A stretch of DNA of 64,000 nucleotides from Cichorium intybus (GCA_023525715.1 CM042012.1:43937441-44001440), one strand, 5' to 3'; positions 13,212-25,104 are shown, counted from the first letter of the stretch. Numbers and translations: made by a program. Notes: generated from the letters alone by a model not told the origin.

Positions 13212-13222
13212 AAGTGGGAGAC
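13212..13222 (+). promoter_or_regulatory. Polypurine tract of element 1
   Basis: AAGTGGGAGAC immediately before the 3' LTR, the usual plus-strand primer sequence of plant Copia elements. Confidence 0.85.
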
Positions 13223-13993
13223 TGTTGGATTAGGTGTCTAAGCCATGACTTATAATTGTATTTATCTTGTTAATAGAAGCAAAGTCCATTCAGGTTGCCC
13301 TCATAGCTGGAGGATTGATGTAGAGTCTAGTAGAGAGAAAGGTTGATTTATTAATTGTTTAATAAATCAAATAGAAAAAATAAATAAATGGTTTATTAAT
13401 ATATTTAAGTGTTAATATATTAATTAGAAACTATATTAATTAATTGAGATTTAATCTAGAATTAACTGGATTTAATTTAGTGATTAAATAAATTAATTAA
13501 AGGTGCAGGGACTGGTTTGTAATTATTCAATAGTTGAATAACTGGCAAGAGACAAACCAGGGACCAAAGTTGGCGCCACCTTGGAGGGTTCCTCTAGGGT
13601 TGGCGAAAACCCTAAGGGGTTTAGGAATGCTTGGTCCAAATGGTCAACAGGCTTGTCCATTAAGGAGGCTCCTCTAGGGTTTCAGTTGTAACCCTAGGAG
13701 GCTATAAAAGGAACCTCATGGCCCCTGTTTTTCCACGCCTCCATCTCTCTGTGATTACTCTGTTGGAATCTCTTCTCTATTGCTTTGGGTGTGACACCAT
13801 TTGAGGCAGGACACTTGTGCTGCTGGCTTCTGGATTAAAATCAAAGAATGGTTTTTCTTATTTAATTCTCTAGAAATAATTGTTGGCATTAGGGTTTTAG
13901 TTTATTATCTTCATAGAAGAAAACATAGATCTTTCTAGGGTTGCATGTGAACCATAAGAATTATTTGTTCATTGATTGCTAGAAAACCCTTCA
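13223..13993 (+). repeat. 3' LTR of element 1
   Basis: The same length as the 5' LTR (771 bp) and about 97-98% identical by eye. It ends AACCCTTCA and is followed by the TSD copy GTTCT. Confidence 0.92.
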
Positions 13994-14704
13994 GTTCTTG
14001 GAGTTGAAGAAACTCCAAATTATCAAGTTGGTTATAAGTCACTTCTGGAACTATTGAGCTAAGAAGAGAGCATGCTCAAGCTCTCTTGAAGCCATGCAAA
14101 GGATTTTTGGTGTTTTACCCTCATTTTGACCTAGGGTTTGTGTTTGGCATGTATGAGACATGCATGCCCATAAAGTTTGTATTTTTACCCATTAAGAACC
14201 TTAGTAGGTGCTTGTTACTCATTGGCTTAATTGATTAAGCACTTAATAGATGGGCTGAAATACCTGGTGCATGAGGCGCGTCCACCCTTTGGAGCACGAC
14301 GCGTCTGCTTAAGAAACTTACCTTATGGGTTGCGCCTCAACATGACACGTAGGAGTCATCGACGCACCACATAGCACGTGACCATTGACTTTGACCGTTG
14401 ACCATTGACTTTTGGTCAAACTTTGGTGGATTTAACATTTGGACTTAGGGATTGACCTTTAATTGGTTTGGGTCACTAAGTTACACCTAATAGTGCTTTA
14501 AGAGGTTCATGTCTTTATTTCGAGCACTTGACCGTATATGATTCAACTTTCCGATTCAGGTGAATTTTCTCACTATACTATATGTGATGTTGCATGTGGT
14601 TGGTTGCATGAGACCCGTTAGGGTATGACTGTGTGCTTAGGCTAGTATGGTTTTTCTTGCTGATTTTTTAGACATATGATTCATTCTTGTGAATGTATGG
14701 TATG

Positions 14705-14975
14705 AGGACGAATTGGAGTTAGTCTGAGAGTCCTTAGAGTCGGAACATAGTCACTGTGTGAGCCAGACGGAGTCGGAGTCGGTCCGAGAGTCTTTAAGCG
14801 GAATAGAGTCTGTCTGTGAGCTGGACGAAGTCAGAGTTAGTCCAAGAGTTCTTAGTGGCGGAATAGAGTCATTTTATAAGCCGAACGGAGTCGGAGTTAA
14901 TCTGGGAGTCGTTAGGTATTGACGGAATGGAGTCAGTCTGTGAGCTTGACGGATTGTAGTAAGTCCGGGAGTCAT
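14705..14975 (+). repeat. Tandem repeat, about 60-65 bp unit, inside the interrupted solo LTR
   Basis: Four to five degenerate units share GGAGTCGGAGTTAGTC, GAGAGTC, GGAATAGAGTC and TGTGAGC(C/T)(A/G)GAC. Such arrays are common inside large Gypsy LTRs. Confidence 0.7.
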
Positions 14976-16117
14976 TATATGGTATGCTTGTTTATGTAAT
15001 GGAACATGTGGTACTTTTTTGGTACTCACTAAGCTTTGTGCTTACTCTCTCAAGTTAAATGTTTTTCTTGTTATCCTAAGGGCAAAGTGAAGGGCGCGAC
15101 TTGTTGTACACAAATTTGGCTTGACTATGCTTTTGAGACTTCCGCTGATATTTGTTTATTAGTCTAACTTTTATATTATGGATTTTGGAATGTTATTACT
15201 TGGTATTGAACAAATGGGTTATTATTATGTTTAAGATGGATTTGACATTTTAACTTTATTTTTAAAAAAATGAAAAGTTTGGTTGTAAAAATTGGGATGT
15301 TACATATTGACTATCAATGTTAGCATGTTTCTCCTACGCACCTCACACATTTGTAAGAAGAAACATGGGGTGGTGATTCTGATGCATTTATTCAACTCTT
15401 AATAAGGTTTTGAGATCCGAACTTGATTCTTGAATCAGAAGTCAACAACAAAATTCAAAATTTGACACAAAACTTCCGAACTCAACAACAAAATTTTGAA
15501 CTTGATACAAATTTTCGAATTCGACACAAGATTTTGAACAGAACAAAAAATCCAAAGTGAACAGTAGAATCCGAAGTCAATGTCAAACGTTGACCAAAAA
15601 AGTCAAAGTTTGACATTTTTATTTTTATTTTTATTTTTTCTGGTTCGTGCTTGTTGTTTATTCCACTTGTCAAGGGGACAGTATAGTAATGATTTACTTG
15701 TTTGAGAACATTCTCATGCCCAATTGAAGGTTTTATGATCTTATTTCGATCATAAAAAGGGGAAGAATTTAGTATAGTAATTTGAAAGAAGATTGTCATT
15801 TTTCAAAGTCACGATTTTGGTGAAGCTTGAGAAAGATTAGTTGAAGTTGGGTATTTACTTCAGATCTTTGTTAGTTAGAGCTAAAATTTCTCCAAAGATC
15901 GTGTTTCTTTGATTGACTAGATTTTGATTTTTCTTGATATCGTTTGATTAAGAATCAAGATTTTGATTTGTTGCATGAAGTTTTTGGATGTTTATGCAAT
16001 TAGCAAATGTTATTCATGAATGATTTTGAGGACTGATGTGACGTTGGTGGAGAGATCTTAATTGATTGAGGAAGTATAGAATTGACTTGGAAGCTTGATT
16101 CCGAAGTGGGTTTTTAT

Positions 16118-16596
16118 CAAGGTTGTAAAAAACGTTTGATGGTAGCTTGGCGGTCGAGTGTGGTTAAGAGATTAATCGGATTAATCGGGGATTAGTCGAG
16201 GATTAATCGGAGACCCTAAATTATAAAGAATTCATTTAAAAATATATAAATATAACAAAATAGCAATGTTTGATTCATTTATTCCAAGATACACATCAAA
16301 GATTATACAATTGTTTGTTTTTATTCTTTAATATTGATTTTTTTAATTTTTTTTGAGTTATTAGCGAGTGTTTGTGTCGTTATTTAAAAATAAGAAAATA
16401 AATAAAAAATTTAAAAATTTAAAAAAACTTAAAAATTACCGCCAAGACCGATTAATCGGCCGCCAAGGCCGATATTTGACCGATTTTTGCAGCAAACCGT
16501 TAAGCTGACCGATTAGGCCTAATCGTAATCGATTGAAGACTGCCAAGCGATTAATCGCCGATTAATCGGCCGCCAAGGCCGATTTCTGCAACACTG
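16118..16596. mobile_element. hAT-type MITE (479 bp, 8-bp TSD GTTTTTAT)
   Basis: The left end CAAGGTTGTAAAAAACG and right end GATTTCTGCAACACTG form an imperfect terminal inverted repeat. Subterminal GATTAATCGG/CCGATTAATC and GGCGG/CCGCCAAGGCCGAT words are repeated in both orientations. An 8-bp duplication GTTTTTAT at 16110-16117 and 16597-16604 is the hAT hallmark. Non-coding. It sits inside the outer Copia-type element and belongs to the same family as 27582-28163. Confidence 0.82.
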
Positions 16597-16791
16597 GTTT
16601 TTATAATGGTTCTGGACTTGAGTTGCTTATTTTTGGAACCCATTGGAGCTTAATGATCATGGAAGACTAGAGTTTTCAGATTTCTTTATCATTGTTTCTC
16701 ATTATGATATCACGATTGGACTTCTTATTTGCTAGATGCTCGATTTAGATTTTAGAGTTGCGTCACTCATTTCAATATTCGAGGAGGAGAA

Positions 16792-17081
16792 TGTTGGGTG
16801 CAAAACTTCATAGGAAGGATGACTAGACTAGGTTTGTACGACCTGTTTATGACATGTGAGTTTTTACCTTGTGACTTGAGTTTGAACAACTATAAATACC
16901 AAAATTATTGTGCTTAGAGATGTAAAAGGATAGGATGAGTTGAGAGTTATTTGTTTTAGATGTTACATTATCCTTTTTGTACATTCCTCATAAATTAATG
17001 ATATCTTTAACATCGAGATTATGATCTCAATTGTTCATTTTTTTTACAATTCCATACGTCAAATCAGATGACAATCCTACA
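16792..17081 (+). repeat. Right LTR of the outer Copia-type element
   Basis: It begins TGTTGGGTGC directly after a purine tract and ends AATCCTACA before the TSD copy CTTTA. Confidence 0.82.
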
Positions 17082-17086
17082 CTTTA

Positions 17087-17920
17087 ATAAATAAATTTTG
17101 ACGGTAACAATTTCAAAAACCATACATACAATTTTTAAAAACAAAAAAAGTTAGGCAAATCAACTTTAAAAAAAAACCAGATTGAAAGTAGATTGGTATA
17201 AAATACAAGGACCAAAACTATAATTTACTCTAAAAAGAATATCTTTGGATCTTTCAATCTGAATTTTGTTGAAAAGCGTTTGTAGTTGGCCATATCAGCA
17301 TGACATTTACAGCATGTAACGTGTGGGATTACACGCAAGCCACTTTTGCTTTTAACCACTTTCTACGTGTCACGGTCCTCGCCATTAATTCTCGACAAAA
17401 ATTCAATTAATATTCGAAATAAATACACGCCTACGAATAATTACAAAAGTAAAGAAAAATATGATGCTTCAATAATTTTATTGATTTACCATCGTTCAAT
17501 ATCATGATTTTGTGATAATATATTATTCTAAATTAAATTACATAAAGTGTATAAATGTTATACATAACGGTAGATACATTAAAAGGTTAAATTACGTAAA
17601 ACAATAAAAATAAAAAATTTCTAGCATCAAAACTATAATATATGTTATTGTGGATCCATAAAATCTCATTGAGTTTTTTACGGTTAACACTAAACACAAA
17701 ATTTAATCTGAAATGTAACTTGATATAAAACATGTACCCATGATTAAATATTTACTTATTTTTTACGAGACAGAATAAAAATTTGTTAGATTCTATAAGA
17801 TCTCAATAGTATTTTGAAATTTAGTTAACAAATGGATAAATTTGAAAAATAATTCTTACAATAAAGGTTGATTTTTAAAAGAAATTCATAATAGACTAGT
17901 GTTTAACATGGATTTTGAAG
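17087..17920. other. Unassigned AT-rich sequence
   Basis: No ORF of note and no repeat boundary recognised. Confidence 0.5.
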
Positions 17921-19308
17921 GTAACATCCCAATTTTCAAAATCACAACATAAATACGGATATATAGCTCCATAATGATATAGATACCTTCTTAACTTCAA
18001 AACACCATAAACACACATATACAACTCCATAAGCGAAATGAGGCAAAATAAACACACATGCTAAACTAAAATGTACGGCATTGAGAACCATTTGTATAGT
18101 TCTAAATTCTCCTAGAATTAGAAATCTCCATTTTAAATGTTATTACTTTCACCTAAAGTCTGTACACAATGGTACAACATCATATACTCAATTCATCTCA
18201 TTTGTAGACATATCTACTTCCTTATTTAGTATTCACATGTTGGGAAACACGCCCTAACTAATCGTTTACGCTCATACTCAACAATTCCCTCTTAAGGCAT
18301 TGTACATTAATAGAGTGTCACTTTAGGCAAATACTAATATTTGAGTTTTACCCAATTCCCAAACACACTTCTATATCATTTGATGTGATTCTAATAGCAT
18401 CTCACACCATACCATCTACATTAAGTTCACATCATTTGTTGGGGAATTATATGAAAAAGAAAGGATTATGGAAATCTGGATTGATTAAGGAAACGTGTTT
18501 AACACTTTCTTTGTTTGATAATTCGACCCTAATGCCTTGGGTTTACGAATTCCAAACTTAGGATATTTTCTGAAGAAACAATTTCAATCTTAGGCACAAG
18601 AAGGAAATCCAAATGTAGAAGATGAAGGGAAAAAGACGTTGTGTTCTCTGTGTATCAGGAGCGTATGAATCCCTATTCAAATTTAGGGTAGTTTACACGT
18701 TATAAAATTGACAAAATATACCTTGGTCTTCATAGAATTACTAAATAACCCAATAGTATCAAATGTCAATTTCGTTTAGGTTTTGAGGCGCTGCCCCCTT
18801 GACCCCTGCCCGCTGACCTCGAACCCCGCAAAGGGGGCGCAGCCCCCTTTGAACCCCTGCTCAAGGCGACATTTAGTTGATACAAGTGTGCACTCCCGCA
18901 CCTCCTAATTTGTATCAAAAACTAAAATTGTCACCCTTGATACACTTATTAATTACATTACACCAAATGTATTTGGTGACACTAAAATCACCAACATCAT
19001 TCAGTACCAAAAATACCAAGGTATTTATATAGACATCATACTTTTAACTTGTACTCATACAAGTAGTTAATATTGTCAATAATGCTCATCCAAACCATCA
19101 TTATAGTGTGTACTACATGTATTCGACATGATTATCAAATAATCATCTTCCCCACTATGATACCCCTTAATACTCCACATAACTTATTTGGTAACGTACT
19201 TACATCAAAGTAGCATTTCTTATCATATATATCTTGTAAAGACAAACACATCCCATATTTGTCAATAGTATTTAAAACCACAAGTTATGTAAAAGTTTAG
19301 GTGTTACA
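17921..19308 (-). mobile_element. Decayed Gypsy-type LTR, minus strand, with internal insertion
   Basis: On the minus strand the sequence starts TGTAACACCTAAAC at 19308. It is preceded (plus 19309-19345) by sequence resembling the end of a chromovirus polyprotein, GAGGACGTAATC then TGGTGGATGA. On the plus strand the left edge reads GTAACATCCCAATTTTC. No intact TG...CA pair or matching TSD was found, so the ends are approximate. The interval 18430-18990, with its GC-rich cassette, looks like a later insertion of different composition. Confidence 0.4.
18787..18875. repeat. GC-rich hairpin cassette (GGCGCTGCCCC type)
   Basis: A C/G-rich island in AT-rich DNA contains GGCGCTGCCCCCTTGACCCC and a perfect 6-bp-stem, 3-base-loop hairpin, GGGGGC-GCA-GCCCCC, at 18833-18847. 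A cassette of the same design lies at 24093-24175. I think both are pieces of one LTR family, not identified. Confidence 0.6.
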
Positions 19309-21600
19309 TATCATCCACCATGAAAAAAAGATTACGTCCTCATAATCACTTATATAGGTAACCCCTTTCAAAATGATAATATGATCATATATACATCCTT
19401 CATCCTTGTTAGGTCATCAACATTCACTCATACTCTTAATTGCAAGGTTTCCTCATATACTACATAATTCATCCTCGCCCAAACTCAAGAGTCTTCAATT
19501 CATTTAACCCATTTGACTTATAATATCAATGCCAATATCCAATACGAATCACTCTGCTTAATACTACAAGTTTCAATAAAACCACCCATAAGCTACACTT
19601 CACTAAGGTTTGTCTATAGAACCTTTGATTTCAACATTTTATCCCAACATTCAAATATTGGACTTTATCATGATTCTTCCATTACATAAACTTGTCTAGC
19701 ATCATTTTGGAAAAAAAATTATAAGCTATGATTGACTCCATCTCGTCAATATAACATCCTTCCAACTCTCTTTTTCTTTCTTTAAGAGTTATCCCACACT
19801 CTTAGAGCTTCCATTCACCATGCAGATTCCTAAAAAAGCATAGCTCAAGAAGTCATCATATCCTCTTGTCTTTTCACTTGTAAACGACAAGTAAAATAAT
19901 CTTCTTAAACCACTTCAATATCAATTAAAATAACTAACACACAACATGTTACCAACCATTTGTCCTTAATCCTTTCTTAACTCGTCCATAGGTCACTCCT
20001 AACTGAAACATGATGATTAGAGTACTTACATGTCTTCCGCTTATCATTTCCTTAATTGAAAGGTGGACAAAAACCAATTCCTTGCTAACGACTGGGTTTT
20101 ACCCTTAAATATCCTATAACCATTCTTACCATTTTTATACTCATAAGAAATGAACTAGACATGGAAATCTTTTAAGTCATACAAATACGAAAACGTATAT
20201 ATTCCCTTAAATTTCTCATTTGTATAATAAAATGGATGTAATAAACCCACACTCACGATTGGTTTCCAACGTTTTCAACAAACAGTGACACTAGACAATG
20301 AAACCCCAAGGCTTGACATAACTTTCACTATATGATTTGCACATGTATGCCATGACTATCACCGCTAGCACATTGTGTTTCCACATTTATACATTTCATA
20401 CTACTTACTTTTCTAATATGGTGCTTTTAACCAGGTAAACCTTGGGGAAAATCATCACCTAATATCGCTATTATTCTTTTGATATTGATGTACTTCCTTT
20501 AAAGGTCTTCCTATAATCTATTATATAATGTTCAATACATAAGGCTCCTTCGTATGATCTAATATGTATAATTTATTTACCATATTCCCATTCCATACGA
20601 GGACTTCAATTATCGAAATACTATACGAAATATAAGTATATTAGTTCACATAATTGTAAATCATTAAGTATCACACTTTAAGGTTCCCTCTTTATAATCA
20701 TCATCTTTAATGATCTCGATCATGTTACTTAATAACCATGGTAGAGTGTGGTCAATATGGGTTTTAGCGATCAAAGTCATCTATCAAAATCAAACATATG
20801 TACATCCTTCCATAATAAAATATATAACTTCCCATAATGTCCCATCATATAATTAAACAAAGCTGCTTCCTTTCCAACAATCCAAATTTAATCACATTTT
20901 CCAAAAAGATGCATTTTATGTTAATTTCTCTATGAAGGTTTTTTTATTTTTGCCAATTGCACTTACAAATCTCCTTTACCAAAATCCTCCATGATAAGGA
21001 CGACATCTTTACCATGGTCTCTTCTGCATATTTAAAGTCTTTTGTAGTTGTCGACTAAGTGGCATTAAAGGGAAATCATATGTCCCAACTATACAATCAT
21101 GGGGTAAGGCATCTCACTATTACAATTCTTTTAGCCCAACGATCTAGCCTAATGATCCTCCAGATTCTTGTAACGACTTATCTTTACCCAACCATACTTT
21201 GGGAACTATGTGTATTCCTAGGTGCCTTTTATTGGACCCATCTCGAATTCTTAATAGTTGTATCACCAACAACTATTGCACTCACTCGAATTCTTAATGG
21301 TCAACATCATATAAATACTTGTGATTTGTGTCTCTTTTAAACCAAAATCACATTAACTATACATTTTAATTCATTTATTAAACACAAGGATAATAACATG
21401 GGCATCACTATCATTAATGTATGTCTTTACTCGGGTTATCTAGCTAAACCTTATTTGTTCTTCTAGATGACTTACTTCTAGTTATCTTATTAGTTACTTA
21501 GCTTATTATCCTAAGATGTCGTTTCTTGTTTAAACTATCACACATTTATGTATTGTTTAATCATAGTTATAAGGACATTTTATTCAAGAGTTCCAACATT
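19309..21600 (-). mobile_element. Probable decayed Gypsy interior, no readable protein
   Basis: Inferred from position upstream (minus strand) of the decayed LTR. I could not read a protease, reverse transcriptase or integrase motif. The longest frame is 93 codons (21059-21340, plus) without recognisable content. Confidence 0.25.
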
Positions 21601-21717
21601 TGCTATGATTTTTCAAAAAAGAAGAGCATACGGGTGCCAATAGGCGTTCAAAAATGTTTCATTTCTCCAGTAGACAAGATTTTGGTTGTTTGACTAAGAA
21701 TTATCATCTCAATGTTA

Positions 21718-21760
21718 GAGGGCGACGCCTTACCACTTGGCCAAGAGGCCATTGGCACTA
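21718..21760 (-). repeat. SINE head fragment (tRNA-like A box)
   Basis: On the minus strand it reads GGCCTCTTGGCCAAGTGGTA, a good pol III A box, with the same head as the older SINE at 29320-29690. The B box and poly-A tail are not clear. Confidence 0.4.
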
Positions 21761-22660
21761 AGAATGACTTAAAGACTAAAGTTATACGCACTTAAACAAT
21801 AGACCGAAAGCTCTTTTCATCTTTCAGTAAATAGATTTTGAAATATGATAATTTTATAAATATACATTCAAACCACCATCGTTCATACAAAACTGTAATA
21901 GTTGGTTGATTATGTACTACATGGAGCCTTTCTAAAAAAATTGTAAACTACATGGTCCCACAACCTTTTATTTGTCTTAAATGTTGATGAAAGGCTAAAA
22001 AAGCAATTTGCACACCACTGACCCAACAAAATAAATAAGAAAGAAGCACCTATGGGTACGAGTCACTTGTTTCTTTCTTTTTGACCCAAAAGTTCAACAT
22101 GCATTTTAAATAGCACTTGTCGCAAGGGTGATGATATAATATTATGTTAATGTATTATATAAATAAATTTCATTGGTTGAAAACACTGATGTGAGTATCT
22201 CTGTCACAAACATACGGTCATGATACAGAGAAAACCGTCAATACAATCATTATGTTATGTTAATTTAATTTATTTAACAAAAATATCCAAATATTATAAC
22301 AAAGTTTTTACGACCGTTGGAATTTGTAAATCCCATGTGGACTTGACACAAACCAAGTCACCCCCACCATAACCAGCTCAGCCAATTGGGCCTTTTCAAT
22401 AAATCCACACACCCACTTGAGATCTACCGAACTTTTTAATAAATCTACAAAAGCATTGTTTTTACTAAAAAATATCAAAAAAGTGACAACACAACAAAAC
22501 AACTTAATTTAGGTTTAATAATATTAATTTTCGATCATGCATATATATTTAGCTATCATTATAACAATATTTTTTTTAGTTCCGTAATAAATAATAAATA
22601 TATATCTCAAAATTTAGATGCTTAAAAGACATTCCAAACAGAAAAGACAAGTGGGAATGA
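21761..22660. other. Unassigned AT-rich sequence
   Basis: No gene or repeat boundary recognised; only a 64-codon minus-strand frame at 22308-22502. Confidence 0.5.
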
Positions 22661-22679
22661 GTAATTAAAAAACCAATGA

Positions 22680-23009
22680 TATTTTATTGTAAAACAACGC
22701 TAAACATAAAAAATCGTTGTATTTATACAATACGAAAATTTATAATTATACTATTTGAGTTTAGATCTGGAAGACTTAGTGTGAGTCTGTTGGATGCTAT
22801 TTTTGTTGATTATAATGTTGCTATTTCCATATTGGAGTGGATTAAAGTTTCAATCATATTGTAGTTGATGAATGTTGCTCTGTTTTAGCTTAAGCTATTT
22901 CCTTGGTGTACTTTTGATTCTAATTTTTCTTTTGTACATATTGTATTGTGCTAGCTTTTTGGATGGCTTTTATTGTTTTATATATCACTTTTGCCGTTAA
23001 AAAAAAAAG
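22680..23009 (+). mobile_element. Probable LINE 3' end
   Basis: This AT-rich untranslated-like sequence contains CTAGCTTTTTGGATGGC and ends TTTATATATCACTTTTGCCGTT followed by an A run (to 23009). The layout matches plant L1-type LINE tails. The TTTGCCGTT-A(n) terminus is shared with the SINE at 42875-43011. No clear target-site duplication was found. Confidence 0.4.
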
Positions 23010-23478
23010 AATAAAGATAATAGTGATTGCATTACTTTTAAAAAGTTCAGTATATAATAAATTTGGCCAAAGATATTAAATAAATATAATATAATTATAA
23101 TATAAAGAAATGTGGAAAGGAGGCTACAAATTGTAGGTTGGTGCCAACTCACATGCTAAATAGACAGCAGAATTTGGTTGGAGCGTCTTGGCCAAGCATG
23201 TAGAATCCTATTGGCCACTCTTTGTGATTGTGTGTTTGTGGGAGACAGTTGTCAAAAGGGACTTAAAAAATATTTTAAACATTGTTTTAGTGGTAGAAAA
23301 TAGACGGTTGAGGAGGTGAGTAATCGATAAACAGGATGGAAGTTAGTTTGGATAAAAAATTGTTGAATTGACAATTCGTTATTTATAATTTTATAAATAA
23401 TCAACATATAGAATATAAGTAGATGTATAGAGTTTGGTGAAAATCGCACTTTAAGTAGATGTATAGAGATCATTCATT
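23010..23478. other. Unassigned AT-rich sequence
   Basis: Nothing recognised; the right edge adjoins the 5S-derived fragment. Confidence 0.5.
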
Positions 23479-23610
23479 CCATATAAAAACTCTGTGGTTA
23501 AGTATGTCCGGACGAAAGCAACTTCAGAATGGATGGACACTCCCAGGAAGTTTATTGTCGGGTGCCCAAAGCACACAATATTATGATACATGCCTTTGGG
23601 GGATGTTATC
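23479..23610 (+). mobile_element. 5S-rRNA-derived (Cassandra-type) LTR fragment
   Basis: The words AAAACTCTGTGGTTAAGTAT, GTCCGGACGAAAGCA, AGAATGGATGGACACTCC and AGGAAGTTTATTGTCGGGTG follow the order of the plant 5S rRNA internal promoter (AACTCC, AGTTAAGC, GGGCGAGAGTAG, GGATGGGTGACC, GGGAAGTCC). The sequence is diverged and continues GGGTGCCCAAAGC, so it is not a 5S gene. Cassandra elements carry exactly such 5S-like DNA in their LTRs. A second copy lies at 24605-24740. Confidence 0.55.
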
Positions 23611-24092
23611 GACAGTATCAAAGTTGGGTGTATAACGTGGTGCGTTTTAGAAATTGGGTAGGGTTTGAGAGGACATCTGGATACCCCTTGGATCGTGTGA
23701 ACACTTTCCGAACTGATATTTCTACCCTATGTCCGGGTTACAAGAAATTCAGCCTAGGATAATCCCAAAGGGACACTTATGAATCTAGGCACAGAAAACG
23801 TAAGCCAAATTGCTATGGAATCTGAGTTCGTATGAGAAAACGAGAGCTGAAAGGTGTGTCTGACCTCAAAGAGGAGAGCCGTATTTATAATAAACGAGTG
23901 ATAGGGTTTTGTCTAGGGTTAGCCATCATGGGCTTTAGGTTGCCGTCATCGGTTTCTTTAGGAACAAGTCACGAGTTAATGAGAAATCGATGGTTTCCAA
24001 AACTGACGAAATTAGTCAGTTTTACCATAATCACCCTCAAAAAATACGATTTTCCACTATGTACCCACTTGGAAATTTCGAAGACCTTTTGG

Positions 24093-24175
24093 GGCGCTGC
24101 CCCACGACCCCGCCAAAGGGCCCCTGCCCCTTTCGAAACCCCGAACCCGGGGGCGCTGCCCCCAAACCCCCGACT
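24093..24175. repeat. Second GC-rich hairpin cassette
   Basis: It contains GGGGCGCTGCCCCACGACCC and the perfect hairpin GGGGGC-GCT-GCCCCC at 24149-24163. It lies between the two 5S-derived fragments and next to a (TA)n array. ORFs through it (23832-24365, 23990-24349) end in Ile-Tyr repeats from the array and are not genes. Confidence 0.6.
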
Positions 24176-24221
24176 TGTCGTCAAACCGACTATTTATTCG
24201 ATCTTATACATGCGTACACTT

Positions 24222-24350
<129 letters not shown>

Positions 24351-24464
24351 GTACAATCTAAATAGCCTCTTAACTCACATGTTAGTTCCAATTACATAAA
24401 ATGACTTGGTGATATTAAAATCACCAAACAGTTCGTTCGACGGGGAACATTGAACCCTCTAGTT

Positions 24465-24486
24465 GGGGGGGGGGGGGGGGGGGGGG
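24465..24486. repeat. Homopolymer G tract (22 G)
   Basis: An uninterrupted G run. Its length may be affected by sequencing error. Confidence 0.9.
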
Positions 24487-24604
24487 AAGAGAGAAAGCGG
24501 AAGAGATCTCTGATCACATATTAACCAGCTAGGAGAACTAATCATTGTCTTATAAGGGGTGTAGATACGTAGGTATCACAATGCGTTTTAAACCTTGAGG
24601 GCAG

Positions 24605-24740
24605 CAAATCCCATAAGAACTCTACAGTTAAAGTGTCCGGGCAAACGCAATTTCAAGATGGGTGACATCCCTATGAAGTTTTTGTATCCCATAGTAGACA
24701 ATTTTGTAATGCGTGCCTTTGGACGACATTACATTAAGCC
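24605..24740 (+). mobile_element. 5S-rRNA-derived (Cassandra-type) LTR fragment, second copy
   Basis: CCCATAAGAACTCTACAGTT, AAGTGTCCGGGCAAACGCA and AAGATGGGTGACATCC follow the 5S internal-promoter order more closely than the copy at 23479. It is preceded by CACAATGCGTTTTAAACC, as in Cassandra LTRs as I remember them. The two copies are 1.1 kb apart in the same direction. No primer site was found between them, so they may or may not be one element. Confidence 0.6.
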
Positions 24741-25096
24741 TAATATTGGCAACTTAACACATTAGGTCCCTCAAGTTATAATTTTCCTCATTTAACCTCA
24801 AGTTGGCCTCAAACTTAACAACTATATTTTATGTAACCAATCTAACCCTAGACACTAAAATCTTAACATTGTTAGTCCTAGTGTAGTTAAGTGAGTTAAA
24901 TAAGAGTTACGAGTTTTCCAAATTTAACCAAGTCAACTCCTAAGCTTTTAACATTGACTTCACCTTTATATCTATACAGTTAATATTATTACATTTATTT
25001 TAAAAAGTAATTAATTATTTTTCTTAATTTAATTTATTTTATGTTGAAATTCAATTAAGGGTTAAAATTTCTAGCCTAAAATATACGGATATTACA
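24741..25096. other. Unassigned AT-rich sequence
   Basis: No gene or repeat boundary recognised. Confidence 0.5.
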
Positions 25097-25104
25097 CCCT
25101 CATC

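Larger units (their letters stand above)
6700..13993 (+). mobile_element. Non-autonomous Copia-type LTR element 1 (7.3 kb, TSD GTTCT)
   Basis: A structurally complete LTR element. Two 771-bp LTRs (6700-7470, 13223-13993) start TGTTGG and end TTCA. A perfect 5-bp duplication GTTCT lies at 6695-6699 and 13994-13998. The primer site TGGTATCAGAGC is at 7472-7483 and the polypurine tract AAGTGGGAGAC at 13212-13222. By eye the LTRs differ at about 18 of 771 positions, so the insertion is fairly recent. The 5.75 kb interior has only gag/protease relics (about 8770-9630); no integrase, reverse transcriptase or RNase H motif was found. It shares its interior with element 2 (55544-62916) and its LTR with element 3 (63006 onward). 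Confidence 0.92.
6177..15304 (+). mobile_element. Solo LTR (about 1.83 kb) interrupted by a 7.3 kb LTR element (TSD TATTG)
   Basis: The sequence starts TGTAACG at 6177 and ends GGGATGTTACA at 15304, giving a TGTAAC/GTTACA inverted terminus. A perfect 5-bp duplication TATTG lies at 6172-6176 and 15305-15309. Its own sequence is 6177-6699 plus 13999-15304; the rest is the inserted element. A TATA-like TATTTAAG at 6398-6405 followed by leader-like sequence, and a CTAAGCTTTGTGCTTAC stretch near the right end, suggest plus orientation. The absence of any internal domain makes it a solo LTR of a Gypsy-type (probably chromovirus) element. Confidence 0.85.
4738..17081 (+). mobile_element. Small Copia-type LTR element, split by nested insertions (TSD CTTTA)
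   Basis: This is the outermost element of a nest. Its LTRs (4738-5031 and 16792-17081) are about 290 bp and clearly related but diverged. A perfect 5-bp duplication CTTTA flanks it at 4733-4737 and 17082-17086. A degenerate initiator-Met-tRNA primer site (TGGTATTGGAGC, 5034-5045) follows the left LTR. A purine tract (GAGGAGGAGAA, 16781-16791) precedes the right LTR, so the strand is plus. Removing the nested solo LTR with its cargo (6177-15309) leaves about 3.2 kb, including a hAT MITE. No gag-pol protein is recognisable, so it was non-autonomous. Confidence 0.82.
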
